NCBI GenBank assembly: GCA_021018995.1
Contig: CM037588.1
Span: 90,122,765 to 90,186,764, forward strand
Direction of reading: 5' to 3'
Length of the DNA stretch: 64,000 nt
Origin: Chloranthus sessilifolius
Lineage: Eukaryota > Streptophyta > Magnoliopsida > Chloranthales > Chloranthaceae
The notes beneath the pieces are model-generated. The model was not told the origin of the DNA. It ran no database searches and worked only from the letters and a program-made list of their open reading frames with translations. Positions 23,267-34,265 of this stretch are shown in pieces (positions within the stretch are counted from its first letter, which is position 1; each line of letters opens with the position of its first letter). A program made the translations under genes and the position numbers.

Positions 23267-24802
23267 TGGTCATTTATAATCTGAAATCATGCAAGTGTAT
23301 AAGTCCGAATATACTAGGGCGAATACGAGGGTGCCAAACCACAAATACTTGTCGTTTACCTTTTAACTACCGTCTTAATCAAAAAAGAATTTTTAAAGGA
23401 TGTTTTCTAATTTAATTAACTAAAAAGCAAATAAAATAGATTTGGAAAAGCTATGAGATGGTAGCCAGGGATTCCTCTTGGATCACAAACTCATAAATAA
23501 TTTAACTCCTATTCCTATCCTATTCCGAAGGTATAAGGATCAGGTACTATTCATAGTCACGGACTAGTCGGGATGATAAGGTTCGTCTAATCACTAGTGA
23601 CCTAAACAGTAAGCATCATTGCACTTAACTACCAAAACTATGCTACAAGCACTAATTCGAGGGTGTCTATCCTATTAGATGTAACGCTAATCCCTACAAG
23701 GCCATTATAATCAAATAAACCAGAAATAAATGCTACTAAAACATCAATGGTAACAACCACAGACCACCAATAAGCAATCGTACCACATGAAATTTGAAAT
23801 AGAAAAAGTACATAAATTATATTAAATACTAATCTGTGATTTTCAAAAGATCCCAACCTTGGAGAAGCTAGCCATGCATCACTAGACAGATCTTTATCAT
23901 CTTTGATTCGATCATATACTGATGATTACAAATTACATTCTCACGACTCTCCAAAACTAGAAAACTAAACCTAAACTAAACCTAGGAAGACTCAAGTTAA
24001 AGAAAACTCTCCAAAGGACTCCTTGCCGAAAAGACTCTCCTAATTCTAACCTCCTTATTTATAGAACATAAGGCCCTAGTACAAGTTTAAGCACGGCAGG
24101 TAATCTCTTAGAATCCCAAAAATCACGTTGAAGAAGATTGCTTGAATTTGAACTCTTGGCCGCCAAAGAGCACAAGTTGTAAAGCGTAAATTTTTACAGC
24201 AAAACCTTATTTCAACCGATCAAGAATTAATCTTGATCGGTCGAATTGTCAATTTACTCTTCAGGGGCGTAGTCCTCCCTGTCTTTGGATTTCAATCGGT
24301 CTAGCTTCAATTTCCTGGTAGAATGCTTCTTCTGACTCAACCGGTTGAAATGTGGTTCGACTGGTCCAAATTATATAATTAAGAGATATACAATCTCTGT
24401 CTGGTATCGACTGACCCAATTCTATTTTTTGGTGCTTTAAGGGACTCGACCGGTCGAAATTGACATTTCGACCAGTCGAAATTGACATTTCGACCAGTCG
24501 AAACATACAGTTTCTTTTAATCTTCTTTTATTTCTTTCTCTGTACTACACGATTTTGGCCGGTCCAAAGTGGATCTCGATCGGTCGAAATTGTCTGTTTT
24601 GGGACATCTTTACCCTGTTTCAGCTTGTTCTCTACCGTGGCTTTGGGTTTTCTTCTACGTTGCTCTTTTAATCACTTTTGTGTACTTTCGGCCTTCAAAC
24701 CTATTGTGACACATCTCATACTAAAGGCAAACATTAGTAGTCAATTGAGGGTTAGTAAAGCTGATATTTGGGCATAAAATATGCAATTTAGAAGGCTGAT
24801 CA
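23267..24802 (-). repeat. Element B 5' LTR (1536 bp)
   Basis: Complete copy bounded by TGGTCATTT (minus-strand end ...CCA) and GGCTGATCA (minus-strand start TGATCAGCC), uninterrupted. It aligns with both halves of the 3' LTR. A TATA box lies at 24055-24063 and the GACCGGTC palindromes lie in its outer part. Confidence 0.92.
24447..24503. repeat. 22-bp tandem GACCGGTC/GACCAGTC units
   Basis: Two and a half copies of a 22-bp unit CGACC(G/A)GTCGAAATTGACATTT. Single diverged copies of the same core occur elsewhere in both B LTRs (near 16256, 16275, 19015, 19030, 21338, 21420 and 24232). The first unit holds the perfect palindrome CGACCGGTCG. Confidence 0.88.
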
Positions 24803-24880
24803 GGGTGCGATTCGAGGCTTTTTGTTCGCTAGAGGGTTAGTATAGGGCAAAATCCTCTTAACGTACGTAGGTGTCGGCCT

Positions 24881-25780
24881 CTAAGGAATAAAAGGGGTTC
24901 GTTGGACAACCTTGTTTTTCTGAGCCTCCAATCTAGTAGCTTTTCGGTTCATCATTTTTCCTGGGTCTCTCTCCTGGATCTGGGCGTGCTCAACTAGTTC
25001 ACCGTAGGTTTCAATCTTCATTGCACCTAATCTCTCGCGAAGGTACGGTCGATGGCCATTTTGGAAGGCAAATAATTTTTCATCTTTGTCCATGATTAGG
25101 TTTCTAGCAAACCTAGACAACTGGTTGAATTGGGCTTCATACTCAGCCACTATCAGTTCTCCTTACCTCAGTTCCATGAACTCTTTCTCCTTTTATGATT
25201 TGGTGGCAATGGAGAAGGAGTTTCCAAAGAAGGCCTCTTTAAACTGTTGCCACGTCCACTCTTCTTCATACGTTCTTTCAGCGGCTCTCTTTGCCGCTCC
25301 CCACAAACTTTCTGCATCTTTATCTAGGCAGATTGCCGCCCACTTCACCTTTTCGTTCTCTTGGGGTTATTAAATTATGAAATTTTTTTCAATCTAGTTC
25401 ACCCAATCTTCAATAGCGACTAGGTTGAACTAACCATTGAAGTAGGGAGGTCTAGTTCTGTTGAATGCATGGAACCTGGTTGGTGCGTGTGGTTGGTTCA
25501 CCTGTCGAGGAGTAGGTTGACGTTGATTGATAAGATCTTGGATGGCTTGTCATTGTTGTTCTCTTTGCACTTTCATCTCGTGTAACAATTGAGTCCTTTC
25601 TTATTGATGAGACTGCGTTAGCTGGGACATCTACTGACTGAAAGTGATGGCCATCTCGCGTAATAGGCGCATCACCTTAGATTCTTGAGGACCTTCAAGG
25701 GATGAGGCCTCATTCACCTCTGAGTTAGCTGGTTCTTTACATCGTGGAGTGATTAAATTTTGGTTTTACAAAACATCATT
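24881..25780 (-). pseudogene. Element E gag capsid region
   Basis: The frame 24881-25150 reads MAEYEAQFNQLSRFARN, then ...LRERLGAMKIETYGELVEHA, the retrotransposon Gag domain of chromoviruses. Upstream pieces in other frames (25150-25370) read AERTYEEEWTWQQF and EAFFGNSFS, the middle of the same domain. The start probably lies near 25700. At least two frameshifts and several stops. The C-terminal part, after element B, is at 15037-15249. Confidence 0.8.
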
Positions 25781-25826
25781 TGTTAGTGAATTTGTATTAC
25801 TTAGTCCGTAAGGAAGTAGAGCTCAG

Positions 25827-25838
25827 GCTCTAATACCA
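25827..25838 (-). other. Element E primer binding site (tRNA-iMet)
   Basis: Minus-strand TGGTATTAGAGC, one base from the standard plant iMet complement TGGTATCAGAGC, 4 nt from the LTR. Confidence 0.9.
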
Positions 25839-25842
25839 ACTC

Positions 25843-26919
25843 TGTCACGACCTAAAATTCTAACTGATCTAAATGGCTTAGAATTCCATGTTATGACATC
25901 GCACGCTTATTCAGGCGATAAGCGGACAAACATACAATTCATAAGTAATCTTGAAAAATAAGATCGACGCATTTAAATGGCTCACAAGAAATTTAAATAA
26001 CAACTAATAATAAATGGCTCACAAGTAAAAGCGAAAATTGTAACGACAATTAACGTAATTTCCTAACCATGCATCTAAGATATGAAATAAACTGAAGTTT
26101 CATGTACGGTAAAACAGTCACATACATAAACCTATAAAAAGTACCCAAAGATGACTAAAACATGTCTCTCAATGAGAATAATAATGACTAGAACTAAAGA
26201 ATTCTCTAAACGCTCATAGTAGTACGTTGGATCTACTCCCTCATCTAAGTGATAACTGACGTCCTCATCCCCATACACCGCGCCAGGCACAGATGCCTCC
26301 AAGCCCTCAACTGTGGAAAAATTTGGGTTCTCACCTGCAACTATTAGATTTCATGGGATGAGTGTACTCGGTTGCATAAACTCAGTGGGTTGCGCAATCG
26401 ATCCACCATAACTTACCTATTTTATCATTTGAGTTACAGTGATTTATGAAAATAAAATAAAACATCTTTACATGATTTTAAAATTATCTATGATCTCATA
26501 ACGTACCATATTAAAACTAGAAGACTATAGCATAGCAGGAATTGTTCATGATGCATCACTTTCTTATTTGTCTCATCAACATAACCTATGTGACATATAT
26601 TAAATCTTATCATTTCTCGATATGCCTACACAACATACTTCATATCTCACTTAACTTACATAAATGACCTGTGTCAGGACCGCTACTCGACCCTACCACG
26701 TGGCGTTCATGTGTAGATAATCACCTAACCTTCATATCGTATCATATACCACCATCCAGCCAAATGGTGTTGCATGCATCAGTGTCCCCTTATGTTAGAG
26801 ACACTGTCATATCGTAATGTCCTTAAGACCCGTCTTGGCTGCAAACGTTGTATCCTTACGGTGGCACGTAAGGTATGACACGTCTAGAACTTATTTCATA
26901 TTTAGCTGAACTTTACAAC
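25843..26919 (-). repeat. Element E 5' LTR, part left of G
   Basis: Starts TGTCACGACC and aligns with the left LTR from 11086 to about 12157, where G interrupts it. A partial TGAGT...AACTCA stem lies at 26359-26384 and the acidic frame at about 26210-26340. The remainder should follow G beyond the window. Confidence 0.87.
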
Positions 26920-27188
26920 TGTAATGACTATAAAAATCTGAGACAGATTTGACTGCATTGGTATACGTGCCTAACATGGAAATCGAGATAAACTTAAAAT
27001 TTCATAATAAGAATATTAGTATCAATATTATTAATCTGTAAGCGTGTAAAGTCATAGGTCATGCATTACGCGAGTATAAATTTATGTGGATGATATACAC
27101 TGAGTATAGATGTATGAGCTCAACGCCGAAGCACATAGGTATGAGATCTGAGGAGTTACTTGGTGGATGATATACACTATAGATGTAT
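26920..27188 (+). repeat. Element G 5' LTR, first segment
   Basis: From the TG border to the F insertion. It contains an imperfect tandem repeat with GATGATATACACT...ATAGATGTAT. The second copy of that repeat is completed on the other side of F by TGTGCTCAACACCGGAGCA (40532 onward; compare GAGCTCAACGCCGAAGCA at 27118), which confirms continuity. Confidence 0.82.
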
Positions 27189-27470
27189 TGTGACAGCCCG
27201 GATTTTCTTACCTAAAAATCCGTGCTATCAGATCAAGCACGCGATCTGAATTACAATGTTATGATGGTATCGAAGTGTATATCTCACTTCCAGACAACTC
27301 GATCTTTATGCAAATAAGAATTCAAAAAGATCGGGCCATCACCAAATGGTAAGCTTACAAGTGTGCGAAAGTAAAGTGCCCAACGCGGAAACTGAGCTAT
27401 ACTATAGAGCAATACGTGAAGTTAAACCAAATATACATTCCTCTTATCATGAAAGCCCAAAAAGTCTACC

Positions 27471-27490
27471 GGTGAAGGCCGTCCTTCACC
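27471..27490 (-). promoter_or_regulatory. Hairpin II of LTR module in F
   Basis: Perfect 8-bp stem GGTGAAGG - CCGT - CCTTCACC, followed by AAACAGTGG as in solo LTR I. It carries an A-T pair where C and G have T-A and I has C-G. Confidence 0.72.
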
Positions 27491-27644
27491 AAACAGTGGA
27501 AACAATTACACAAGATTATATCAACTAGTATAGTGTACTATACCAATATCTAAAAATAGAAAATAACTCCGCACTCTGATCCTAAGCCTTTCCCTGGTGT
27601 CCGATCCTGATCCACACATGTACTTGTGATGTATAGTCGAGGGG

Positions 27645-27663
27645 TGAGCTTCATCCAAGCTCA
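27645..27663 (-). promoter_or_regulatory. Stem I of LTR module in F
   Basis: TGAGCT - 7 nt - AGCTCA. It lies upstream (in element sense) of the decayed acidic frame, as in C and G. Confidence 0.62.
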
Positions 27664-27944
27664 ATAGGGAATAAGATTTACGAAATCACTCATTTATCAT
27701 ATTCAAATTCATGAATTCTTGATGAAATTAAATATAAGAGAAATCCTTTAAATAATTAACATAAATAACAAAATCCTGAATTTGACTATATTATCAAAGC
27801 ATATATTTTCAGATATGCAAATAAGCATGCTCACACTAATGCATGTCAAGTAGAGAGGGAATATAATGTGCTTACAAACGTGTCAATCAAGAATTTTTAA
27901 ATCAGAACGCATATCGAGAGTTCTTACAAAAGACGGGTCAAATA

Positions 27945-28150
27945 CCAAGCCCCAGGGTAACTTGGGCCAAGAATCCAAGCCCTTGAGCTACGTTAACAAG
28001 GCCACTTGGGACGAGAGTTCAAGCCCTTGAGCTTCATTTACAAGGTCGGTTGAAACGAAACCTTAAGCCCCTGAGCTAAGTTAACATGGTTACTTGCACT
28101 GAGATCATCAAGCCCCTGAGCTACGTTAATAGGGTCACTCGATCAGAGAC
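27945..28150. repeat. Tandem array of roughly 50-60 bp in F
   Basis: About four to five diverged units around AAGCCC(C/T)TGAGCTACGTTAACA, each followed by AGGTCACTTG-like sequence. Single relatives of AAGCCCCTG occur once in C (36490) and I (17281), so F expanded a shared LTR motif. Confidence 0.8.
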
Positions 28151-28358
28151 ACGACAAGGTACAAGGAACGAACATGTAAACAAAGCAGATGACAGTTGTG
28201 ACGACCCGACTTTTCCAATCCCTCAGGTATAGGAAAGGCCGGTTCGCCAACCTATCGAATAAACGATAAGCCGGACAAACAGGGCACATATCAGAGTAAA
28301 GCGTAATAAAAATCCATAGCTAAAATAAATGTGGAAGTAATTAAAAGTAAAGAACCAC

Positions 28359-28380
28359 CGATGATGGCCGACCATCATCG
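28359..28380 (-). promoter_or_regulatory. Hairpin II of LTR module in C 3' LTR
   Basis: Perfect 9-bp stem CGATGATGG - CCGA - CCATCATCG, about 165 nt from the LTR end, flanked by ACCAC. The 5' LTR copy is identical (35879-35900). Confidence 0.75.
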
Positions 28381-28611
28381 AAACATGGCTCATAACAGAA
28401 ATCAATGTCAAATATAAAACTATGATATCCAACTAAAATGGGCCCACAAATTCAAGTCTAACTCTCACCACAAATAAGAAAATCAGTAAGTTCTATACTG
28501 GGAAAAACTCCTCAGGAGGAACCTCAAGCTCTTCCTCAGGCACGTAGTCAGGATCAGTCTCACATACCGAATAGCCACGCCGATACTGAACACATGGACG
28601 TATAGTCGGAG

Positions 28612-28632
28612 TGAGCTAACCAACAAAGCTCA
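28612..28632 (-). promoter_or_regulatory. Stem I of LTR module in C 3' LTR
   Basis: TGAGCT - 9 nt - AGCTCA, identical to 36133-36153. The acidic frame next to it is disturbed here by small indels around 28560-28600. Confidence 0.65.
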
Positions 28633-30131
28633 GTAGAAGAAAGACATCTACGGCATTTTACTTTAACTAACATGGTTTCAAAACAAATATCGGAATATAG
28701 CTTGTCAAACATATAAGCAGATAATAAACTAAATTTAGGTGCGGAAATCATATGTAAGATTTATTTCTAAATGTGTGAAACAGCCAAGAAACAGATGGTA
28801 TGAGTGTTTTCTCTAACTTCTATATGCAAAGTTCGGTAATTCATGACTTAATCCTCAACTTAAAATACCTCCGAGTAAACTATATCTCGAGAGCGAGCAG
28901 AATATAGCCGATGGGAACCCCTACCTACCATCGGTTCATGAACCCTTTTTCAGGATGCAACAAGCCCTGCGTAATGAGGGAAACTTGTGCCGGAAGTTGT
29001 TCAGAATTTTTGAGGGTCGTCGTTGTCAATCATAAAACAAATGCAGATACTAATATAATCAGATGGAAGTCTCTTATACATAGTTCAGGTTCTTGATTTC
29101 AGATCTTCAGAGCTTAAGCAGATTCAGGTTTCAGGATTCAGGTAGATTTAGATTTTTAGTCATTCATATCAATTTCAATTTACAGATATGATTTCAATGG
29201 CATATGCAAGTTCAAAGATTTTAATTCAAAATATCCATGCGAATTAAAATAAAATACTGTAAAGATGAGATTCTCCTACCTAAAACTCGGAGTTATGCGA
29301 AGTCAAGCAAGGTCCTATTGATGGCCTCTCGCCCTCAATCTACATCACAATATACGTTCATGTATTAAGATAAACTCTAATTACTAATAATATAGACCTA
29401 TTTAAGCGTTTCCTCAAAAACAAGTCAAAACAGGCAAGTTGCGCCAATCCTAGAATTTGACGTAATATTCTCATATTTTTTTGACTATCAAGACGATTGA
29501 TTCATGAGTTGGTCAAAACATGAAAGTTGTAGATTTTTATATTAGCTTTCCAACGCAAAACGAATCGTCTCAATCGGAGTTCGAGATAAAAAGTTATGAC
29601 TAAAATACTAAGGCAATACCGGAGTTCGGTGATACCTCGCTCGAGCGATTTGACGTAACATTCTCATATTTTTTTGACCATCAAGACGATTGATTCAAGT
29701 TCTTTCTAAGGTTTAAGTGTTTTCAACAAAGAGGGTTCTAGAGAAGGAGGTTTTCTACACCGATCTCCTACGATGATTGAAGAAGAGAGAAGAAGGAGTT
29801 TCACACGGTTGGGTAACTATCCTCTCTTAACAAAACCTAGTATAATACGGGAATGCAATTCCTTCTTATTATAGGATTGCTCACAAAGTAAAATACACAC
29901 ACACATCTTATGTATTATACACTTCTAATTTTAAAACTCAAGTCCGGTGTTGAGCGGCTACACCGAGGTCGGTGCACAACTTTCGCACGAGGGTCCAAAT
30001 GGGCTCTAAATTAAAATCTGTCCGCACAATCACATCTAGATAAAAATCCAAAACAAATGGTGACGTCGGTTGCCGAGCCGAATACACACACAGGGTCAGT
30101 CTAACTCAGGTTCAAAATACGGGTCTTTACA

Positions 30132-30146
30132 TTCTACCCTCCTTAG
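30132..30146 (-). other. Element C polypurine tract
   Basis: Minus-strand AAGGAGGGTAGAAT directly before the LTR start TGTAAAGACCCG. Primes plus-strand DNA synthesis. Confidence 0.88.
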
Positions 30147-30680
30147 GAATTTTCGTCCTCGAAAATATACGGATAGCTAAACCGAACTGCGGTAAGTCCT
30201 TATCCTAACACCAGTATAAAGCAAAATCGAAACAGTCTAAAGTCAAAGAACTTTGGTCGCGATCACGTGGCTTCACCAAGCGCTTTCAAGGGTCGGGATC
30301 CGTAGTAACTGGATGTCTCGTGTGGCATCCCATACTGCCATAGAGGATTGCATCCGTACATGGATGCATACCTTCCCAAGTGTCACGTGCCTGGAAATAT
30401 ACTTCACCATGACACAAACCTAGCACACACACCTACCTCACCCTTTTGGTAATTATTTGAGCAGAAATTTCAGATGTCAGAATCGAACACTTATTCAAAA
30501 GCATGATCACGTGCCTGGTAACATGTTCTAACTGATGACACGGGTTCCAACAGACATATGGTTCTAACCGAGAATGAATAAATATGACATTTAAGATTTT
30601 ATTGTGTGATCGTTATAGATATATATGTAAAGCATCGATGTTATGAACCAATTTAACATTAAAGAATTTGAAGAAATTCT

Positions 30681-30711
<31 letters not shown>

Positions 30712-30789
30712 GAAGTAAATTCAAGAATTTAAAGGTACGTATGATTTTCTTACATAACTATAGTTTACAATATACCTTCACTCGAAAAG
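30147..30789 (-). other. Element C 3' UTR with LTR-like block
   Basis: No coding sequence. About 110 bp (30276-30390) match LTR sequence of D (7668-7790) and E (12260-12380), including GCATCCGTACATGGATGC (30350-30367). A 29-nt T run lies at 30683-30711 (A run in the element's sense). The block suggests exchange between the UTR and a foreign LTR, or the remains of an older insertion. Confidence 0.75.
30683..30711. repeat. Homopolymer T tract (29 nt)
   Basis: Uninterrupted T run in C's 3' UTR. In element sense it is poly(A), so it might be a templated tail captured by recombination, or a simple slippage product. Confidence 0.95.
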
Positions 30790-31005
30790 TTATGGAAATT
30801 GCTCGCGAATCTCCGCTTCACGCTCCCATGTGGCTTCCTCTGAAGAATGGTTCCGCCACTTCACGAGTACTAAGGGAATGTTCTTTGTCCGTAAGATTTG
30901 TTCTTTACGATCCAAGATTCGTATCGGTTCCTCAACCAAGGATAGGTCTTCTTGGAGCTCAATGGGCTGGTAGTCCAATACGTGAGTCGGGTCCTTAACA
31001 TATCT
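30790..31005 (-). pseudogene. Element C chromodomain
   Basis: Minus-strand C-terminus of Pol. The frame 30790-30978 contains QPIELQEDLSLVEEPIRILD, then VKWRNHSSEEATWE, the chromodomain pattern (a K-W-x-N-H-x-x-x-x-x-T-W-E core) thought to direct chromovirus integrase to modified chromatin. The link to integrase carries an in-frame TGA, in place of the arginine codon expected after FHVSML, near 31003. The sequence otherwise continues in frame (RYVKDPTHVLDY). Confidence 0.88.
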
Positions 31006-31818
31006 TCATAACATGGACACATGAAACACGTTGTGCATTTCCGATAGCTGCGGTGGCAAGGCTACTCGATAGGCAACCTCGCCGACTCGGTCCAATACCT
31101 CGAAAGGTCCAACATAACGCGGACTCAGCTTCCCACGCTTCCCAAAACGCATCATGCCTTTTGTAGGAGAGATTTTGACAAATACGTTATCTCCCACCTT
31201 AAACTCAACATGGTTTCTTTTCAGATCAGCGTAGCTCTTCTGACGACTTTGAACAATTCGTAGTCTCTCACGGATTAACCGAACTGTCTTGATTGTATTC
31301 TCCACGATCTCGGGACCTAAAATGAGTTTCTCACCCACTTCTTCCCAATTAAGCGGAGACCTGCACCGTCGTCCATACAAAGCTTCGTAGGGTGTCATGC
31401 CGATGCTAGCCTGGTAACTGTTATTGTAGGTGAACTCGATCAGCGGTAAATGTTGGTCCCATGACCCCTGAAAATCCAACATGCAAGCACGTAACATATC
31501 TTCTATAATCTGATTCACCCTCTCAGTCTGCCCATCGGTCTGAGGATGGAATGCTGTACTATAATCGAGCCTAGAGCCCATTCCTTCTTGAAATCGTTGC
31601 CAAAACTGAGATGTGTACATCGGGTCTCTATCGGAGACGATACTGACCGGTATACCATGCAACCTAACTATCTCCTTGATGTATAATTCTACGAGCTTGT
31701 TGGCGGTATACGACGTATTATAAGGAAGGAAGTGTGCGGACTTAGTCAATCGATCCACAATGACCCAGATGGCATTGTATTTTCTTAATGTTCTTGGCAA
31801 TCCCAAAATAAAGTCCAT
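31006..31818 (-). pseudogene. Element C integrase core and GPF domain
   Basis: A 270-residue open frame. The D,D-35-E catalytic residues are D2 (MDFILGLP), D63 (SDRDP) and E99 (QTERVNQ), with the usual 35-residue spacing. TPYEALYGRRCRSP and the KVGDNVFVKISPTKG segment follow, then the GPF/Y motif RYVGPFEVL. This core is intact over its length. It is out of frame with the RNase H/zinc segment upstream because two bases are missing near 31845. Its GDNVF junction has no insert, unlike the same point in element G. Confidence 0.92.
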
Positions 31819-32731
31819 AGAAATAGCCTCCCATTTCCACTCGTATCGGTAGTGGTTTACATTGATCTCGCCGATTTCGATGATCCACCTTTACTTGTTG
31901 ACACACAAGACATCTCGAGACATACACAGCGACATCTTTCTTTAAACATCTCCACCAGAAGCTTTTTTTTAAGTCTTGGTACATCTTGGTACTGCCAGGG
32001 TGAATAGCGTATATAGACTTATGAGCCTCTTCCAAAATAGTGTCCCGAAGCTCAGTACTAGTTGGTACGCATACCTGGTTTCTAAACAACAAAGTGCCAT
32101 CATCTTTGATAGAAAAATCTATTTTGCTTCCCCCAATCACATCCCGTCTGATAGCCATAAGTTTATCATCCGTCATCTGAAGTCTGCGAATGTTCTCATA
32201 GAGGGTCGAACGAATCACCAGCGTAGCCATTAATGCACCTGAACCTTTTACGTCAAATCTCATGCTACTTAGAGCCATATCTTCCAAAAGATGCCATCGT
32301 CGCACCCTTGTGGTGAGATGTGATAACTGAGCAGAGAACTTTCGACTTAACGCATCTGCCACTACGTTTACTTTCCCGGGGTGGTACTGGATGGTACAAT
32401 CATAATCTTTCAAGAACTCCATCCATCGACGCGGTCTCATATTCAACTCCTTCTGTGAGAAGAGATACTTGAGGCTCTTATGATCGGTAAATATATCGAA
32501 GGTCTCCCCATAAAGGTAATGCCTCCAGATCTTTAGAGCAAAAATCATTGCTGCCAACTCAAGATCATGCGTCGGGTAATTCTTCTCATGGTCTTTTAGC
32601 TGTCTAGACCCATAAGCAATGACTCTCTCATTCTGGTTAAGCACACAGCCTAAACCCCCATATGATGCATCACTGTATACTGCAAAGCCTCCCCTGCCTG
32701 ATGGTATAGCAAGTACTGACGCAGTAGTCAA
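31819..32731 (-). pseudogene. Element C RNase H and integrase zinc domain
   Basis: Open frame (31742-32731) starting inside RNase H. Catalytic residues D21 (YSDAS), E58 (HDLELA), D83 (FTDHKSL) and D126 (VVADALSR) are all present. The integrase N-terminal HHCC domain follows: [13 protein letters not shown] with its two histidines, then CLVCQQ. The frame goes wrong after KVDHRN and loses the MDFILG start of the core. Upstream, the RT-RNase H joint carries a stop or shift near 32775. Confidence 0.9.
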
Positions 32732-32803
32732 TCGTTTCTTGAGTTCCTGAAAACTTTGCTCACACTGCTCTGTCTAATGAAATTTAGTATTCTTCTTCGT
32801 AAG

Positions 32804-33620
32804 TTATATAAGAGGACCTGATATCTTAGAGAAGCCCTCCACAAACCTTCTGTAGTATCCTGCCAAACCGAGGAAACTACGAACCTCCGTAACGGTCTTT
32901 GGCTGTTCCCAATTCATCACTGACTCAATCTTGGCTGGGTCAACTGTAATACCGGTCTCAGAGATAACATGGCCTAGGAAACTGACCTGCTCAAGCCAAA
33001 ACTCACACTTACTAAGTTTTGCATATAACTGATGGTCTCTAAGGGTTTGTAGAGCCACTCGCAGATGTTGCTCATGTTCTTCTCGCGTCTTTGAATAGAT
33101 GAGGATGTCATCTACAAGAACTACTACAGACTTGTCCAAATGTGACTTGAATATCCGGTTCATCAAGTCCATAAATGACGCGGGTGCGTTTGTCAACCCA
33201 AATGGCATGACCAAGAACTCGTAGTGCCCATATCGGGTTCTCAACGGCATCTTGAATGTCTTGGACTTAACTTTCAGCGATGGTAGCCGACCTCAAGTCG
33301 ATCTTGAGAAGAACCTTGCTCCTTATGGCGATCGAGCAGGATCATCAATTCTTGAAAGTGGATAACGGTTCTTAATTGTCAACTTATTTAGCGGTAATCG
33401 GCGCAAAGCCGCATTGAACCGTCTTTCTTCTTTACAAATAGAGCCGGTGCTCCCCAGGGTGACACACTCGGTCTAATAAAGCCCTTATCTAGCAGTTCCT
33501 GAAGCTGCTCCTTCAACTCTTTCAATTTGCGCAGCGCCATTTGATACGGAGTTTTGAATCGGTTGATGCGGCACTAACTCAATCGTAAACTCAATCTCCC
33601 TGTCAGGTGGTAATCCAGGT
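32804..33620 (-). pseudogene. Element C reverse transcriptase
   Basis: Frame 32804-33250 has [20 protein letters not shown], the polymerase box VDDILIYSK (in the context LVDD; Y/FVDD is usual), then [17 protein letters not shown] and [12 protein letters not shown]. Upstream in other frames, 33400-33540 reads [17 protein letters not shown] sequence, [11 protein letters not shown] and LCADYR. Several 1-2 base losses between 33250 and 33400 break the palm. At least one is a CAG-to-CG type loss near 33280. Confidence 0.88.
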
Positions 33621-33876
33621 AGATCTTCAGGAAAAACATCTGGATACTCGCAAGCAATCGTAATATCGTAATATTTTCTTCTCCTCCTTATGATCTCGCA
33701 AGTAGGCGGATAACCATAACACCGTTCCTCATCATACGCTCGAATGGCGAGAGATAAGCGGTATCACACAAGATTTGACTCATAAAATCGAAAGATTTTC
33801 TCTTGACGGCGAAATGTTACAATCTTTCAAGACAATCCACTCGCATGGTAAGTAGATAACCAATCCATCCCTAGTA

Positions 33877-34134
33877 TCACGTGAACCCTTCCATGCTCAA
33901 AATGATCAAATCACCCTTTGTCTCGTGGTCTTCGATCATCACAATCACTGATTGACACATGGTATCGGTGCTCACTGAGTTGCCCGTAGAAATTGACACT
34001 GCCAAGATGATATCAAGGGCCTTGGGAATGATTCCCAACTTCTCAGCGAACAATGGAGTAACAAAAGAATGTGTAGACCCAGGGTCTATCAACACTCGTG
34101 CTTCGGTTTTGCTTACATCGCTCCCCCGATGCAT
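33877..34134 (-). pseudogene. Element C protease
   Basis: 85-residue frame with the active site VLIDPGSTHSFVTP (D17, G19), the DPGSTHSF variant common in plant chromoviruses. EKLGIIPKALD and DLIILSMEGF follow. The frame ends before the ILGMDWL motif, which lies out of frame to the left (about 33845-33880). About 240 bp between protease and RT (33620-33860) are readable only in fragments. Confidence 0.88.
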
Positions 34135-34265
34135 AAAAAGGGTACCTTAGTTTAGACAAGCGTTTCAATTAAAAGTTTCTAAGCATGTGTATTCATCCAT
34201 AACTTATTAACAAAATTTATTAAATATCAAGCAATTATATATAACACATAAAATAAGAAGACATC

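Larger units (their letters stand above)
15255..24802 (-). mobile_element. Element B: gag-only Athila/Tat-like LTR retrotransposon in E gag
   Basis: Flanked by the 5-bp duplication GGGTG (15250-15254 and 24803-24807). The 5' LTR is on the right (23267-24802) and the 3' LTR on the left (15255-19369), the latter split by solo LTR I. A tRNA-Asp-like PBS lies at 23241-23260 and a PPT at 19370-19384. The interior has decayed gag (about 21600-23030) but no pol, so the element depended on others. The left LTR border has mutated from TG to TT; the TSD fixes its position. Confidence 0.9.
11086..26919 (-). mobile_element. Element E: old chromovirus hosting elements B, I and G
   Basis: Minus-strand element with a 3' LTR on the left (11086 onward), decayed pol (13434-14894), zinc knuckle (15061-15102), gag (about 24881-25780), an iMet PBS (25827-25838) and a 5' LTR from 25843. 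Element B is inserted in its gag. Element G interrupts the 5' LTR at 26920, so the LTR's distal part should continue beyond the window. Integrase and most of RNase H are missing: RT/RNase H sequence abuts LTR-like sequence near 13433. It hosts every other insertion in the nest and is therefore the oldest layer. Confidence 0.85.
28197..30131 (-). repeat. Element C 3' LTR
   Basis: Left copy, TGTGACGACCCG to CTTTACA. It lacks a 22-bp segment present in the 5' LTR at 37159-37180, between two CTCGCTCGAGC palindromes. The chromovirus LTR module is intact (hairpin 28359-28380, stem 28612-28632). Confidence 0.97.
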
